A stretch of 64,000 nt of DNA, taken from the NCBI RefSeq assembly GCF_014287515.2, contig NZ_CP092473.1, positions 360,501-424,500 on the forward strand, in the 5' to 3' direction. The DNA is from Roseburia rectibacter (GTDB taxonomy: Bacteria > Bacillota > Clostridia > Lachnospirales > Lachnospiraceae). Shown piece by piece: positions 7,417-15,966 of the stretch. Position 1 is the stretch's first letter, and each line of letters starts with the position of its first letter. The notes beneath the pieces were generated by a model. That model ran no database searches and was not told where the DNA came from. It saw nothing but the letters and a program-made list of their open reading frames with translations. A program made the translations under genes and the position numbers.

Positions 7417-8403
7417 ATGAAAAAAATGAGCTGTTACGAAAATTTGGTAATGAAAACACAAATGAACTATTCAAGACACTATAGTACCTATGCATCCGGC
7501 GGTACTGCTATAGTGTTGAGCAAACAAAAACCACTTCCTTATGAGGAACAGATTCAGGAATTTGTTCGCAGAGTGCAGGAGGCAGAGTGTATCATAGTAG
7601 GCGGAGCATCCGGTTTATCAGCGGCTGGAGGTGGTGACTTTTATTATAGTGATACCCCTTCTTTTCGTGAGCATTTTGGAAAATTTGCAGATAAGTATGG
7701 ATTCAAAGGTGCTTTTAGCGGAATGATGCATCGGTTTTCTACAAGAAATGAACACTGGGGATATGTGGCAACCTTTTTAAATACTACACAAAATGCTCCT
7801 ATCAGAGAGCCATATCTGGATTTGGATAAAATTTTGCAGGGAAAAGATTTTCATATCTTAACGACTAATCAGGATACACAGTTTGTAAAGGTTTATTCGG
7901 AAGAAAAGGTCAGTGAGATTCAGGGAGATCATCGTTTCTTCCAGTGTTCCCAGTGTTGTCAGGATGAAACATGGGATGCCGTACAACCTGTGGCAGACAT
8001 GATTGCGGCTATGGGAGAGGGGACAATGGTGCCGGATGAACTGATTCCTCGCTGCCCTCATTGTGGTGCGGAAATGTTTCCGTGGGTAAGAGGATATGGG
8101 AATTTTCTGCAAGGGAAAAAATACGAAGAAGAATATGAGAAAATCTCAAAATACATTCAAAAGAACAAAGATAGAAAAATTCTCTTTATAGAACTTGGAG
8201 TAGGGCGCATGACACCGATGTTTATACAGGAACCGTTTTGGGAACTGACAAACAGCTTGAAAGGTGCATATTATATCTCCGTAAATTCAGAATATCAGTT
8301 TTTGCCGGAATTCATTGAAGATAAGGGGATTGCTATTTTGGGAGATATAGGAACAGTGTTAAAAGATTTGCTGAAAGCAAAAGAGGAAAGTGCATTTGTA
8401 TAG
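7417..8403 (+). CDS. Class M (macrodomain-linked type) Sir2 protein, copy 3
   Basis: 328 residues; longer than copies 1 and 2 because of a roughly 45-residue N-terminal extension. Motifs: VGGASGLSAAGGGD, TTNQDTQF, IQGDHRFFQC (catalytic Gln), zinc ligands CSQCC and RCPHCG, then LFIELGVGRMTPMFIQEPFW, closely shared with copy 1 (LLELGVGEMTPSIIKLPFW). ATG 7417 follows GGAGA. Last gene before the terminator. Three paralogues in one operon point to an ancient internal duplication and some division of labour, since copy 2 is much more diverged. Confidence 0.8.
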   Translation: MKKMSCYENLVMKTQMNYSRHYSTYASGGTAIVLSKQKPLPYEEQIQEFVRRVQEAECIIVGGASGLSAAGGGDFYYSDTPSFREHFGKFADKYGFKGAFSGMMHRFSTRNEHWGYVATFLNTTQNAPIREPYLDLDKILQGKDFHILTTNQDTQFVKVYSEEKVSEIQGDHRFFQCSQCCQDETWDAVQPVADMIAAMGEGTMVPDELIPRCPHCGAEMFPWVRGYGNFLQGKKYEEEYEKISKYIQKNKDRKILFIELGVGRMTPMFIQEPFWELTNSLKGAYYISVNSEYQFLPEFIEDKGIAILGDIGTVLKDLLKAKEESAFV

Positions 8404-8459
8404 GATACTTGTTCCTGATATTCCACTTGATGGAGAAACATTAGAATATTGATTGATAC

Positions 8460-8494
8460 AAAACTGCACTCAGGGATATTGTGGGTGCAGTTTT
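8460..8494. terminator. Terminator behind the sirtuin operon
   Basis: AAAACTGCAC (8460-8469) pairs with GTGCAGTTTT (8485-8494). Its A and T flanks make it work in both directions, for the sirtuin operon and the convergent AraC fragment. Confidence 0.8.
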
Positions 8495-8503
8495 GCATTA
8501 AAA

Positions 8504-8795
8504 TTATTGATTACGATACAGTTTCTGATATGCAGTAGGTAATATCTGAAATGTATCTCGGAAAGCCGATATAAATTTACTTTGGCTTTTATATCCCACA
8601 GCGGCGACAATTTCCGAAATAGATTTATCTTCATGCAACAGCATTTTTGATGCCAACTTCATACGGTAATCTTTCATGTAAGAAGCGATGGGCATTCCAT
8701 AGACTGCTTTGAAAACGGATTTCAAAGTAGTGGTGTTCATCAGGTACTGTTTTGACAACTCTTCAATAGTATAGTGGCGTTTTCCAGCATCACCT
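8504..8795 (-). pseudogene. AraC-family regulator, C-terminal fragment
   Basis: The frame encodes only the tail of an AraC/XylS regulator: one and a half helix-turn-helix motifs, with TIEELSKQYLMNTTTLKSVF, MKDYRMKLASKMLLHEDKSI and IVAAVGYKSQSKFISAFRDT. Homology-like sequence starts upstream of the first ATG (GDAGKRHYTIEEL) and meets a stop near 8800, so the N-terminal domain is deleted. No start or sensing domain remains. Confidence 0.65.
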
Positions 8796-8992
8796 ATTGA
8801 TCACATCTTTACTAAAGGATTTATAAAAAATACATGTACAGTGTCGCAACAAACAGAGTGTTCTGATCATTTAATTTTATGGGCTGAAGAAAAATAGTTA
8901 GTAGTTCTGAAAAATGGAATTATTTTATATAAAGGAGCGGACAAATTCTCATTTACAGGAAGCGGAAGATTGAGCTGGATAAAATACCCAGC

Positions 8993-9193
8993 TCAATCTT
9001 CCACATGGAATACATCTTCCACCAGCATATTAAAGTACTTTGATATCCGCAGCATAAATTCGGCAGATGGGGTACTGTCCCCACGCTCTATCCTGCCGAC
9101 AGTTTTAGTGCTGTATCCGATAGCAGCGGCAAGGTCATCCTGGTAAATGCCACGCTGTTCCCGGATTTCTCTGATATTATTGGTAACCGCCAT
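8993..9193 (-). CDS. Small XRE-family DNA-binding protein
   Basis: 66-residue Cro/CI-type helix-turn-helix protein: IREIREQRGIYQDDLAAAIG, then TKTVGRIERGDSTPSAEFML and a short hydrophobic tail (YFNMLVEDVF). AAGGGA upstream of the ATG serves as ribosome site. Such single-domain proteins are typical control genes of mobile elements. Here it stands alone among fragments, and its target is unknown. Confidence 0.78.
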   Translation of the reverse strand: MAVTNNIREIREQRGIYQDDLAAAIGYSTKTVGRIERGDSTPSAEFMLRISKYFNMLVEDVFHVED

Positions 9194-9211
9194 AAAAATC
9201 CCTTCTTTTCA

Positions 9212-9370
9212 ATGTTGCAGCCACTTCAAAGGGAACGCCTTATGAAGAATGTGTGCTGCGGTCTGAGTTCCAGAGCAATTGCAAAGCAGGAGGGCGTATA
9301 TTATAGCTCCGTGGATAAGTCTATTGCTGCGGCAAAGAAAAACTTTATCAAATTTTATGAAAATCTCTGA
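9212..9370 (+). pseudogene. C-terminal HTH fragment of an element-encoded sigma-like protein
   Basis: 52 codons: LQPLQRERLMKNVCCGLSSR then AIAKQEGVYYSSVDKSIAAA, a region-4-like helix-turn-helix as found at the end of sigma-70-like regulators of conjugative elements. The N-terminal part is missing; the ATG at 9212 has no ribosome site. It is divergent from the XRE gene by 18 bp. Could be a small functional HTH protein, but a remnant is more likely. Confidence 0.4.
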
Positions 9371-9469
9371 TTTTGGGTGTGCATTTCAGCACCCTTTGTC
9401 CAAATGAGTGAAGGGGTTATTTCATTCCGGATACGAATGACACTTTAAAAATTAGATTCTTGTGAGGTT

Positions 9470-10048
9470 ATGTATATGAAAGAAAAAATGATTTGTCGTG
9501 GGGATTTATTCTACTATGACTTTGGAGATAACAGTGGTTCAGTACAAAGCGGAGAGCGTCCAGTGCTTGTTGTTCAGGCGGACGATTATAACCAGAATGC
9601 TCCGACGATTATTGTTGCAGCGGTTACAAGTGTAATCAAGAAAAGATATTTACCATCGCACATTATTCTCGGCGAGGAGTTTGGACTGAAGAAACCGTCA
9701 ATGGTTCTTCTGGAACAGATACGGACAGTCAATAGAGAGGATTTGCGTGACTACATAGGTACGGTAGATGACGATAAACTTTTCAGACAAATAAATGCAA
9801 CTTTGAAAAAGACTTTTGGACTTTGGGTTTACAAGCCGGAGGGGAAAGAAAATATTCGCTGTCTATGTCCGAAGTGCCTGAATGATTACATTCACAATCC
9901 AGACTATACCGTAAGGCGACTCGACCCATTTGCAAAGCGAAAAGACAGATGTGATAAGTGTGATGGAGATGGTTGGGATTATGTTGTTAAAAATAGAGTA
10001 GACGAATTATTTAGCAATCTTCATCAAATCTTTATTTTTTTCTGTTAG
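9470..10048 (+). CDS. PemK/MazF-family protein with cysteine-rich C-terminal tail
   Basis: 192 residues. Residues about 8-115 form the MazF/PemK barrel: RGDLFYYDFGDNSGSVQSGE then RPVLVVQ, IIVAAVTS, and LEQIRTVNREDL with the usual Arg/Thr active-site neighbourhood of the RNA-cleaving toxins. Residues about 128-170 add CLCPKCL and CDKCDGDGWDY, two Cys-X2-Cys pairs likely binding zinc. No antitoxin gene is adjacent upstream, which is unusual for a toxin. The last 15 residues (LHQIFIFFC) look like read-through into foreign sequence. Starts at 9470 and 9476 are both possible. Confidence 0.75.
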   Translation: MYMKEKMICRGDLFYYDFGDNSGSVQSGERPVLVVQADDYNQNAPTIIVAAVTSVIKKRYLPSHIILGEEFGLKKPSMVLLEQIRTVNREDLRDYIGTVDDDKLFRQINATLKKTFGLWVYKPEGKENIRCLCPKCLNDYIHNPDYTVRRLDPFAKRKDRCDKCDGDGWDYVVKNRVDELFSNLHQIFIFFC

Positions 10049-10094
10049 GTTATATTTCAGTAAGAAATGAAATATGGAAGGAAGGATAGTAAAG

Positions 10095-10808
10095 ATGGAA
10101 ATGATGTTGCAGACACAAAATTTGTGTAAATATTTTAGAAAGCAGAAAGCGGTAAATAATGTTTCACTTAATATAGAAAAGAAACAGATTTATGGACTGC
10201 TTGGACCGAATGGTGCGGGAAAATCTACCACATTGAAAATGTTGACTGGTATGATGAAACCAACTGCAGGAAAGATTTACTTTGATGGAAAACTTTTGGA
10301 TAGGAAAGATTTATCAAAAATAGGAGCGTTAATTGAAAATCCGCCTATTTATGAAAATCTTTCCGCCAGAGAGAATTTGAAGGTAAGACAATTATTGCTT
10401 GGTACAGATGAAAACAGAATTGATGAGGTCTTGCAGATTGTATCACTTACAAACACCGGAAAGAAGAAAGCAGGACAGTTTTCTTTGGGAATGAAGCAAA
10501 GACTAGGCATTGCAATGGCATTGCTTGGAGAACCGGAACTTTTGATATTGGATGAACCTACGAATGGATTAGATCCAATAGGCATCGAGGAATTACGAGA
10601 GCTGATCCGGTCTTTTCCGGAACAGGGAATCACTGTAATTCTCTCCAGTCATATTCTCTCAGAGGTACAGTTACTTGCAGATAAAGTCGGGATTATTTCA
10701 GGTGGAATCTTAGGATACGAAGGAGCATTAAAGCAGGGAGATAATCTTGAAGATTTGTTTATGAATGTGGTAAGAAAAAACCAGAAAGCAGGTGAAATCC
10801 ATGGTTAA
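10095..10808 (+). CDS. Lantibiotic-protection-type ABC transporter, ATPase subunit
   Basis: 237-residue ATP-binding subunit. Walker A GPNGAGKST (about residue 37), signature FSLGMKQRLGIAMAL, Walker B LLILDEPTNGLDP and the switch SSHILSE. Closest to the BcrA/LanF group that, with two integral subunits, expels lantibiotics or bacitracin from the membrane. ATG 10095 is chosen with GGAAGG upstream; ATG 10074 is in frame but lacks a site. It overlaps the first permease by 8 bases. The operon continues with two permeases, a response regulator and a kinase. Confidence 0.9.
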   Translation: MEMMLQTQNLCKYFRKQKAVNNVSLNIEKKQIYGLLGPNGAGKSTTLKMLTGMMKPTAGKIYFDGKLLDRKDLSKIGALIENPPIYENLSARENLKVRQLLLGTDENRIDEVLQIVSLTNTGKKKAGQFSLGMKQRLGIAMALLGEPELLILDEPTNGLDPIGIEELRELIRSFPEQGITVILSSHILSEVQLLADKVGIISGGILGYEGALKQGDNLEDLFMNVVRKNQKAGEIHG

Positions 10809-11532
10809 TATTATAAAAGCAGAACATCAAAAAGCCAAAAGAACCATGCGAAAAAAGTTTATCTGGGGATTTCCTCTTCTTACATTTGTCATGGCATTTA
10901 TATTTACTCTTGGGATGACAAATGCTTATGCAGAAAGTGTTTGGAACTGGTGGTATACACTTTTGCTGCCGGGGATGATTGCTCTATTTTGTTATCTTTC
11001 TGTGGCGCAGGAGAAAAAGATAAAATACTATCATTTAATGACTATTCCCACAGACAGAAGAAAATTGTTACTGGGGAAAATTATTTATATTGGGTACATG
11101 ATTTTGTTTTCTAATGTGATTGTGTTTGCAGGAGCAACGCTTGGAGGCTTTCTTCTAACGACACATGTTCCAGTTGGAGGAGCGTTGATTGCAGTATTGT
11201 TTCTGACGGTTTCTGAGTTATGGGAGATTCCGGTAGCTTTATTTTTAAGTGAACGATTTGGAATGATTGTAAACCTGTTCGTCTGCTTGTTTATTACCGT
11301 CAGCGGTGTGGTAATATCACAAACCAGAATCTGGTATGTACTTGTTTCTGCAATCCCTATGCGAATGATGTGCCCGTTGCTTCATGTTTTACCAAATGGA
11401 CTTGCCGCAGAAGCAGGGAATCCTCTTTTGGATACGGGAGTCATTGTTCCGGGAATGTGTCTCTCAATCATCTGGTTTGTTTTTGTAACGGTTCTGTTTT
11501 TGAAATGGTTTGAGAGAAGAGAGGTGAAATAA
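10801..11532 (+). CDS. Lantibiotic-protection-type ABC permease subunit (LanE-like)
   Basis: 243-residue ABC-2-type permease with six hydrophobic helices: about 22-40, 52-68, 98-118, 130-150, 160-180 and 217-238. It begins MVNIIKAEHQKAKRTMRKKF, the basic N-terminus typical of LanE/MutE subunits. Overlap with the ATPase gene shows coupled translation. Two bases separate it from the second permease. Expected to form a heterodimer in the cytoplasmic membrane. Confidence 0.86.
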   Translation: MVNIIKAEHQKAKRTMRKKFIWGFPLLTFVMAFIFTLGMTNAYAESVWNWWYTLLLPGMIALFCYLSVAQEKKIKYYHLMTIPTDRRKLLLGKIIYIGYMILFSNVIVFAGATLGGFLLTTHVPVGGALIAVLFLTVSELWEIPVALFLSERFGMIVNLFVCLFITVSGVVISQTRIWYVLVSAIPMRMMCPLLHVLPNGLAAEAGNPLLDTGVIVPGMCLSIIWFVFVTVLFLKWFERREVK

Positions 11533-11533
11533 G

Positions 11534-12274
11534 ATGATTGGAAGATCTCTTAATGCAGACTTGCGAAAGATGAAAGGAACATCTGTGATTCTGGCACACT
11601 TACTGATTCCGATTATAACCAGCGTTATATTTTTAATATATTACTTTTTTTCACCATGGAATGAAAATATGAAAGTGATTGCATTTTATCAGGCAATAGG
11701 AGCAGGACTTCCGGTACTTATTGGAATTTTTACAGCAAGTGTGATGGAACAGGAACAAAATGCAGGTGATTTTCAAAATCTGTTGTCTTTACCGGATAAA
11801 CCTGCAGCATTTTTATCGAAACTGTTGATGCTACTGGTTTTGTGTCTGTGCTCTATCCTATTGACAGCAATCATATTCGGAATTGGATTTGGAAGAATCG
11901 CATCAAGCGATATCGAAATCATGAAAGGATGTATATTTGCAGCATTGCTGCTGTGGGGAAGCAGTGTTCCACTTTATCTGTGGCAGCTGATTCTGGCTTT
12001 TCAGTTTGGAAAAGGGGTATCCATTGGAGCAGGGATTATATCAGGACTAATTAGTGCATTGATGCTTACCGGACTTGGAGATTATGTGTGGAAATATGTA
12101 TTTGTCTGCTGGACGGGTAGAGTACCATATACTTATCTGCAATCTATATTGGGAGAAACTAGTGTAGGTGAATGGTTGTCATTCATACCAGGTTGCTTAA
12201 TATTTACAGGGATTAGTATGGTATACTATTTTTGGTGGGTAAACCACTGGGAAGGAAACAGAATATCGGAATAG
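11534..12274 (+). CDS. Lantibiotic-protection-type ABC permease subunit (LanG-like)
   Basis: 246-residue permease with six hydrophobic helices (about 17-38, 52-72, 95-118, 128-150, 158-180, 212-234). A short amphipathic N-terminus (MIGRSLNADLRKMKGTS) precedes the first. ERE/EQEQNAGDFQNLLSLP resembles the cytoplasmic coupling region of LanG/MutG proteins. Forms the transporter with the two genes upstream. No lantibiotic precursor or synthetase gene is near, so the set is probably for resistance and not self-immunity. Confidence 0.86.
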   Translation: MIGRSLNADLRKMKGTSVILAHLLIPIITSVIFLIYYFFSPWNENMKVIAFYQAIGAGLPVLIGIFTASVMEQEQNAGDFQNLLSLPDKPAAFLSKLLMLLVLCLCSILLTAIIFGIGFGRIASSDIEIMKGCIFAALLLWGSSVPLYLWQLILAFQFGKGVSIGAGIISGLISALMLTGLGDYVWKYVFVCWTGRVPYTYLQSILGETSVGEWLSFIPGCLIFTGISMVYYFWWVNHWEGNRISE

Positions 12275-12288
12275 AATCGAGGGAAACT

Positions 12289-12951
12289 ATGGCAAAAATA
12301 CTGGCAGTTGATGATGAACCGGCAATTTTGGAAATGATAGAAAGCATTTTGAATAAGGATGGACATCTGGTTACCAAAGTAAGTAATCCACTAAAAATTA
12401 ATATGGAAGAATTACATCGTTATGACCTGATTTTACTGGACATTATGATGCCTGGAATTGATGGCTTCGAATTATGCAAAAGAATTAGGATACTTGTGGA
12501 TTGTCCGATTTTGTTTCTTACGGCAAAAACGGAGGAAAACAGTCTGGTAAACGGACTTTCGTTGGGAGCAGATGATTATATTTCAAAGCCATTTGGAGTG
12601 ATGGAACTTCGGGCAAGGATCAATGCACATCTTAGAAGAGAGCACAGGGAACATTCTGTCCGGATGGTTTTAGGGAGGGTCTGTATTCAAATATCTCAAA
12701 AGAAACTATTGGTTGATGATAAGGAACTTCCTCTTACGAAAGCGGAGTACGAAATTTGTGAATTCCTGGCTAAAAACAGGGGACAGGTTTTCTCGAAAGA
12801 ACAGATTTTAGAAGAGGTCTTTGGTTTTGACAGTGAGAGTAATGACAGTACCATTATCACGCATATCAAAAATATAAGAGCAAAATTTGCGGATTATGAT
12901 TATACACCGATAAAAACAGTCTGGGGGATTGGATATAAATGGGAAGAGTAA
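12289..12951 (+). CDS. OmpR-family response regulator (SpaR/NisR-like)
   Basis: 220 residues. Receiver domain about 1-115 with acidic pocket DDE (VDDEPAILEMIE), phospho-acceptor Asp in YDLILLDIMMPGIDG, Thr in LFLTAK and Lys in DDYISKPFG. Winged-helix effector about 125-220 with LTKAEYEICEFLAKNRGQVF and SNDSTIITHIKNIRAK. ATG 12289 follows GAGGGA; an in-frame upstream ATG at 12232 lies in the permease gene. Overlaps the kinase gene by 13 bases. Expected to switch on the transporter operon. Confidence 0.92.
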   Translation: MAKILAVDDEPAILEMIESILNKDGHLVTKVSNPLKINMEELHRYDLILLDIMMPGIDGFELCKRIRILVDCPILFLTAKTEENSLVNGLSLGADDYISKPFGVMELRARINAHLRREHREHSVRMVLGRVCIQISQKKLLVDDKELPLTKAEYEICEFLAKNRGQVFSKEQILEEVFGFDSESNDSTIITHIKNIRAKFADYDYTPIKTVWGIGYKWEE

Positions 12952-14315
12952 AGAGAAGCAATGCACTCAGCTGGATTTTTATGAGATATGTACTGGTCAT
13001 GCTTGGATCATTAGTAGGTTTGGTGATTGTTGCTTGGTTGCTGCTGTACCTTTTGATTAGTGTGGGCTGTATCTATCCGGCGAATTATGCAGAGCAAAAG
13101 ATTAATGAAGCATATGATACGATTTTACGTGCGGATAAAGTAACTGCTGAGATGATTCCTGCACTTTGTGATTATGTAATATTTTCAGAGAATGGAGAGA
13201 AAATAGGTGGAGATCTGTCAGAACAATACGAACAGATAGCATGGAATGTTGCAAAGTACGGAAACGCATCCGGGAAATATTTTTATAAAGTAATTGTAAG
13301 GGAAAATGAATATGTTGTATTGCAATATCGCCTGACACCTCAATATCATTCAGCTTTTTTGAGGGAGCATTTTATAGGACCACAGAATGTGATGAGTATT
13401 ATGTCAGTGATTGGAGCGGTAGCGATTATCATCATTCCGTCCATACGTTTTGGAAAAAGAATCAAAAAGCAGATGCAGCCTGTATTAGACGCAATCAGAC
13501 AAATAAAGGATCAAAATCTGGAATATGAGACATCCTGTTCCGGTATCAAAGAGTTTGATGACTGTTTATCGGCAATCGATGATATGCGAGATGCATTGCG
13601 AGAATCTTTAGAAAAGCAGTGGAAAACAGAGCAGGAAAAGAAACAACAGATGTCTGCTTTGGCGCATGATATTAAAACACCTCTTACGATTGTACGGGGA
13701 AATGCAGAACTACTTTCAGAGACTGAACTGACCACAGAACAGAAGAATAATATCACTTATGTTTTGAACGGCACAACACAGATACAAAGTTATGTAAAAC
13801 AGTTGATAGATGTCACAAAATCATGGAATTGCAGTGATGTTACCTATACAACGGTGAGGTTAGAAGATTTTTTCGCAGATATAAAGGAACAGGCACTCGG
13901 ACTAGTAGAAATCTATCACCAGAAAATAGATTGGAAGGCGGGACAAAGTGATAAAAAGGTAACGATTGCTTATGATCCAATGTTCCGGGCCGTAATGAAT
14001 ATGATTCAGAATGCAGTGGAGCATACAAAAGAAAATGGAATCATTTATATTGACGCAAAGGAGCAGGATGGCCGGCTGACATTCATTGTGGAGGATAGCG
14101 GATCAGGATTTACAAAAGAAGCATTATTGCATGGCACAGAGCAGTTTTTTATGGATGACACAAGTAGAAATGGCGAAGCCCATTATGGGATGGGACTATT
14201 TTTTGCAAAAACTGTGGCTGAAAAATATGGTGGAGGTATTAAACTTTCAAATTCTGAAAATACAGGTGGGGCGAGGGTAGAAATATTTTTCCTGAGTAGT
14301 CAGGAAACAAGCTAA
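12939..14315 (+). CDS. Sensor histidine kinase (SpaK/NisK-like)
   Basis: 458 residues. Two membrane helices (about 13-40 and 148-168) frame an extracellular sensor of about 105 residues. A HAMP-like linker follows, then the dimerisation/phospho-acceptor segment LAHDIKTPLTIVRGNAE (His near 245). The ATPase domain has NMIQNAVEH (N box), VEDSGSGF (G1) and HYGMGLFFAK (G2). The extracellular loop presumably detects an antimicrobial peptide, as in NisK/SpaK. Cognate to the response regulator it overlaps. Confidence 0.9.
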   Translation: MGRVKRSNALSWIFMRYVLVMLGSLVGLVIVAWLLLYLLISVGCIYPANYAEQKINEAYDTILRADKVTAEMIPALCDYVIFSENGEKIGGDLSEQYEQIAWNVAKYGNASGKYFYKVIVRENEYVVLQYRLTPQYHSAFLREHFIGPQNVMSIMSVIGAVAIIIIPSIRFGKRIKKQMQPVLDAIRQIKDQNLEYETSCSGIKEFDDCLSAIDDMRDALRESLEKQWKTEQEKKQQMSALAHDIKTPLTIVRGNAELLSETELTTEQKNNITYVLNGTTQIQSYVKQLIDVTKSWNCSDVTYTTVRLEDFFADIKEQALGLVEIYHQKIDWKAGQSDKKVTIAYDPMFRAVMNMIQNAVEHTKENGIIYIDAKEQDGRLTFIVEDSGSGFTKEALLHGTEQFFMDDTSRNGEAHYGMGLFFAKTVAEKYGGGIKLSNSENTGGARVEIFFLSSQETS

Positions 14316-14386
14316 ATAGACCGCAATTGATAGACATTACTACTACATTTGCTGTAATCTCATGGAAGAAGGAGGCATACAGAATT

Positions 14387-14485
14387 ATGATGGCTGATAA
14401 AATTAAAAATGCTCGTACTATTCTTTATTACATAACTATCATTATAGTTGGGATTAAATGCACATATAAGAAGAGAATAATATAA
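14387..14485 (+). CDS. Possible 32-residue hydrophobic peptide behind the two-component genes
   Basis: Too short for ordinary gene calling. AAGGAGG (14369-14375) lies 11 bases before ATG 14387. The peptide has a basic start (MMADKIKNAR), one membrane helix (TILYYITIIIVGI) and a basic tail (CTYKKRII). The good ribosome site and signal-anchor pattern suggest translation; the function is unknown. The rest of the 14316-14641 gap holds AT-rich sequence with no other gene that I can see. Confidence 0.4.
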   Translation: MMADKIKNARTILYYITIIIVGIKCTYKKRII

Positions 14486-14641
14486 CTTTTGTTATGATAT
14501 CAAATGATTTTTTCATTTAATATAACATTGCATTGGATGAAAAAATGTGTTTGGAGATGAAAACATAATCGAATTGAAGGTTGACGATTCAAACCGCAGA
14601 ACATTGATGAGTATCGGTTTTGTGCAAAAACGCTTAAAAGC

Positions 14642-15022
14642 ATGATGGAACTTTTGGTAGAAAGATACGGCACAAACAGACTTCAGGCGGTGATTTCCGA
14701 AAACATGAACGGACCAATAAAACTTAGTTTTGAGGAATATGGATTTGAAATAGATATGTTTTGTGATGAAGTCACGAGAGAAGATGGAGTTTGTTTAGTC
14801 TTGGAAGAAGAAAAAGATACCTTTTTCCTCATTATAAACGGATGTAAGATAAATCCTTTTTCCAGAAACGATCAAAAGGGCAATTGTGATTTTTTATATA
14901 TGGAGGAGGGAAGTTTTCAAGATGGAGAGTGGAAAAGAGGGCGCCGTTTGAATGGAGACGAAATCTTTTCACCAGTTTTTAATCAATTTACACTGCTAAA
15001 AGTCAAATTATTCGCGTATTAG
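14642..15022 (+). pseudogene. C-terminal fragment of a GH35-type beta-galactosidase (DUF5597-like)
   Basis: 126 codons. The ending FLYMEEGSFQDGEWKRGRRL then NGDE, followed by a short beta strand to the stop, resembles the C-terminal DUF5597 domain of bacterial GH35-type glycosidases, which end with the same GRRLNGDE motif. The catalytic barrel is absent and the sequence before 14642 shows no open frame, so this is a 5'-deleted remnant. Family assignment is from motif memory and moderately sure. Confidence 0.45.
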
Positions 15023-15241
15023 GTTGTAATTTGTCAGGTAGTAACATTACCTGGAACATCGCACTACCGGCATCAATGGAACGAAATTTCTGCTGTGACT
15101 ATTCCTGGCAGATGCGCCCAGCCGCTGACAATACTGCCAGACGGCTTTATTTCTCAAACAGAGATGACATCCTGCGGATTAAACGGAGTATTCCTATTAG
15201 TAAAAAGTCTGAAAGAAAAGTTCTCGTCAATACCACTACAA

Positions 15242-15282
15242 CTATTAGCCAAAAATGAAAAAATATTGATTTTGGCTAATAG
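15242..15282. repeat. 13-bp perfect inverted repeat in debris
   Basis: CTATTAGCCAAAA (15242-15254) and TTTTGGCTAATAG (15270-15282) form a perfect stem with a 15-base loop. It lies 34 bp before the IS630 fragment. The stretch 15023-15315 has no gene that I can support, so the hairpin is either an old terminator or an insertion-sequence end. Confidence 0.5.
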
Positions 15283-15315
15283 AACGAAGCGAACCAAATA
15301 AAGGATAACGTATAA

Positions 15316-15870
15316 GGCATACAGGCTATTGCAACAACATCAGATGATTTAATGCCGAACGAAAAGCATCCGACCATCAATAGAGATTACGAATATAAAC
15401 GTTTGGGGACTCTTTCATTATTAGCTGCAATTGATCTTCAAACAGGAGAAGCGATTCCTCTTGTAAGAGACAAGCACAGCAGCACGGAATACATTGAATT
15501 TTTGAAGCTGTTAGATGATAAGTACCCAAAGGGAGACAAGCTTCGCATCGTACTCGATAATCTTAAAGTTCATACATCAGAGGCGACCAGAAAATACCTG
15601 GCAACTGTACCGGGAAGATTCGAATTTGTATTCACTCCCAAACATGGATCATGGCTCAATATGGTTGAAGGTTTCTTTAGCAAGATGACTCGTCAGATGC
15701 TCAGAGGTATCCGTGTTAAATCTAAGGAGGAACTTACTAATCGTATCTACAGATATTTTGCAGAAATAAACGAAGAGCCGATTGTGTTCCATTGAAAATA
15801 TAATCTCGATGATATTGATGTATCGGAAGAAATCATTGTTGATACACTGCCTGTCAAAAAGTCGAGTTAA
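15316..15870 (+). pseudogene. IS630-family transposase fragment
   Basis: Encodes the C-terminal two thirds of a DDE transposase: GIQAIATTSDD, RDYEYKRLGTLSLLAAIDL, LRIVLDNLKVHTS (second catalytic Asp), FVFTPKHGSWLNMVEGFFSK (catalytic Glu). The N-terminal HTH half is absent; an in-frame stop sits at 15313. A second stop at about 15793 replaces the Trp of the usual HWKYN, after which the frame runs on to a normal end at 15870. Clearly inactive. Confidence 0.85.
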
Positions 15871-15917
15871 TTAAAGGATGAAATACTAGAAACCACCTAT
15901 GTGTTCGTTCATATTTT

Positions 15918-15945
15918 AAGCCCGCTTAATTGCGGGCTTATTTGC
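15918..15945. terminator. Bidirectional terminator
   Basis: AAGCCCGC (15918-15925) and GCGGGCTT (15932-15939) with a six-base loop, followed by ATTTG. It ends the AraC-type gene on the minus strand and the transposase fragment on the plus strand. Confidence 0.8.
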
Positions 15946-15966
15946 TTTATTCTACAAACACAATCA

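Noticed and set aside
15023..15315. Short frames of 68-75 codons between the glycosidase remnant and the transposase remnant
   Set aside because: No motif, no ribosome site and mutual overlap; I regard the stretch as debris.
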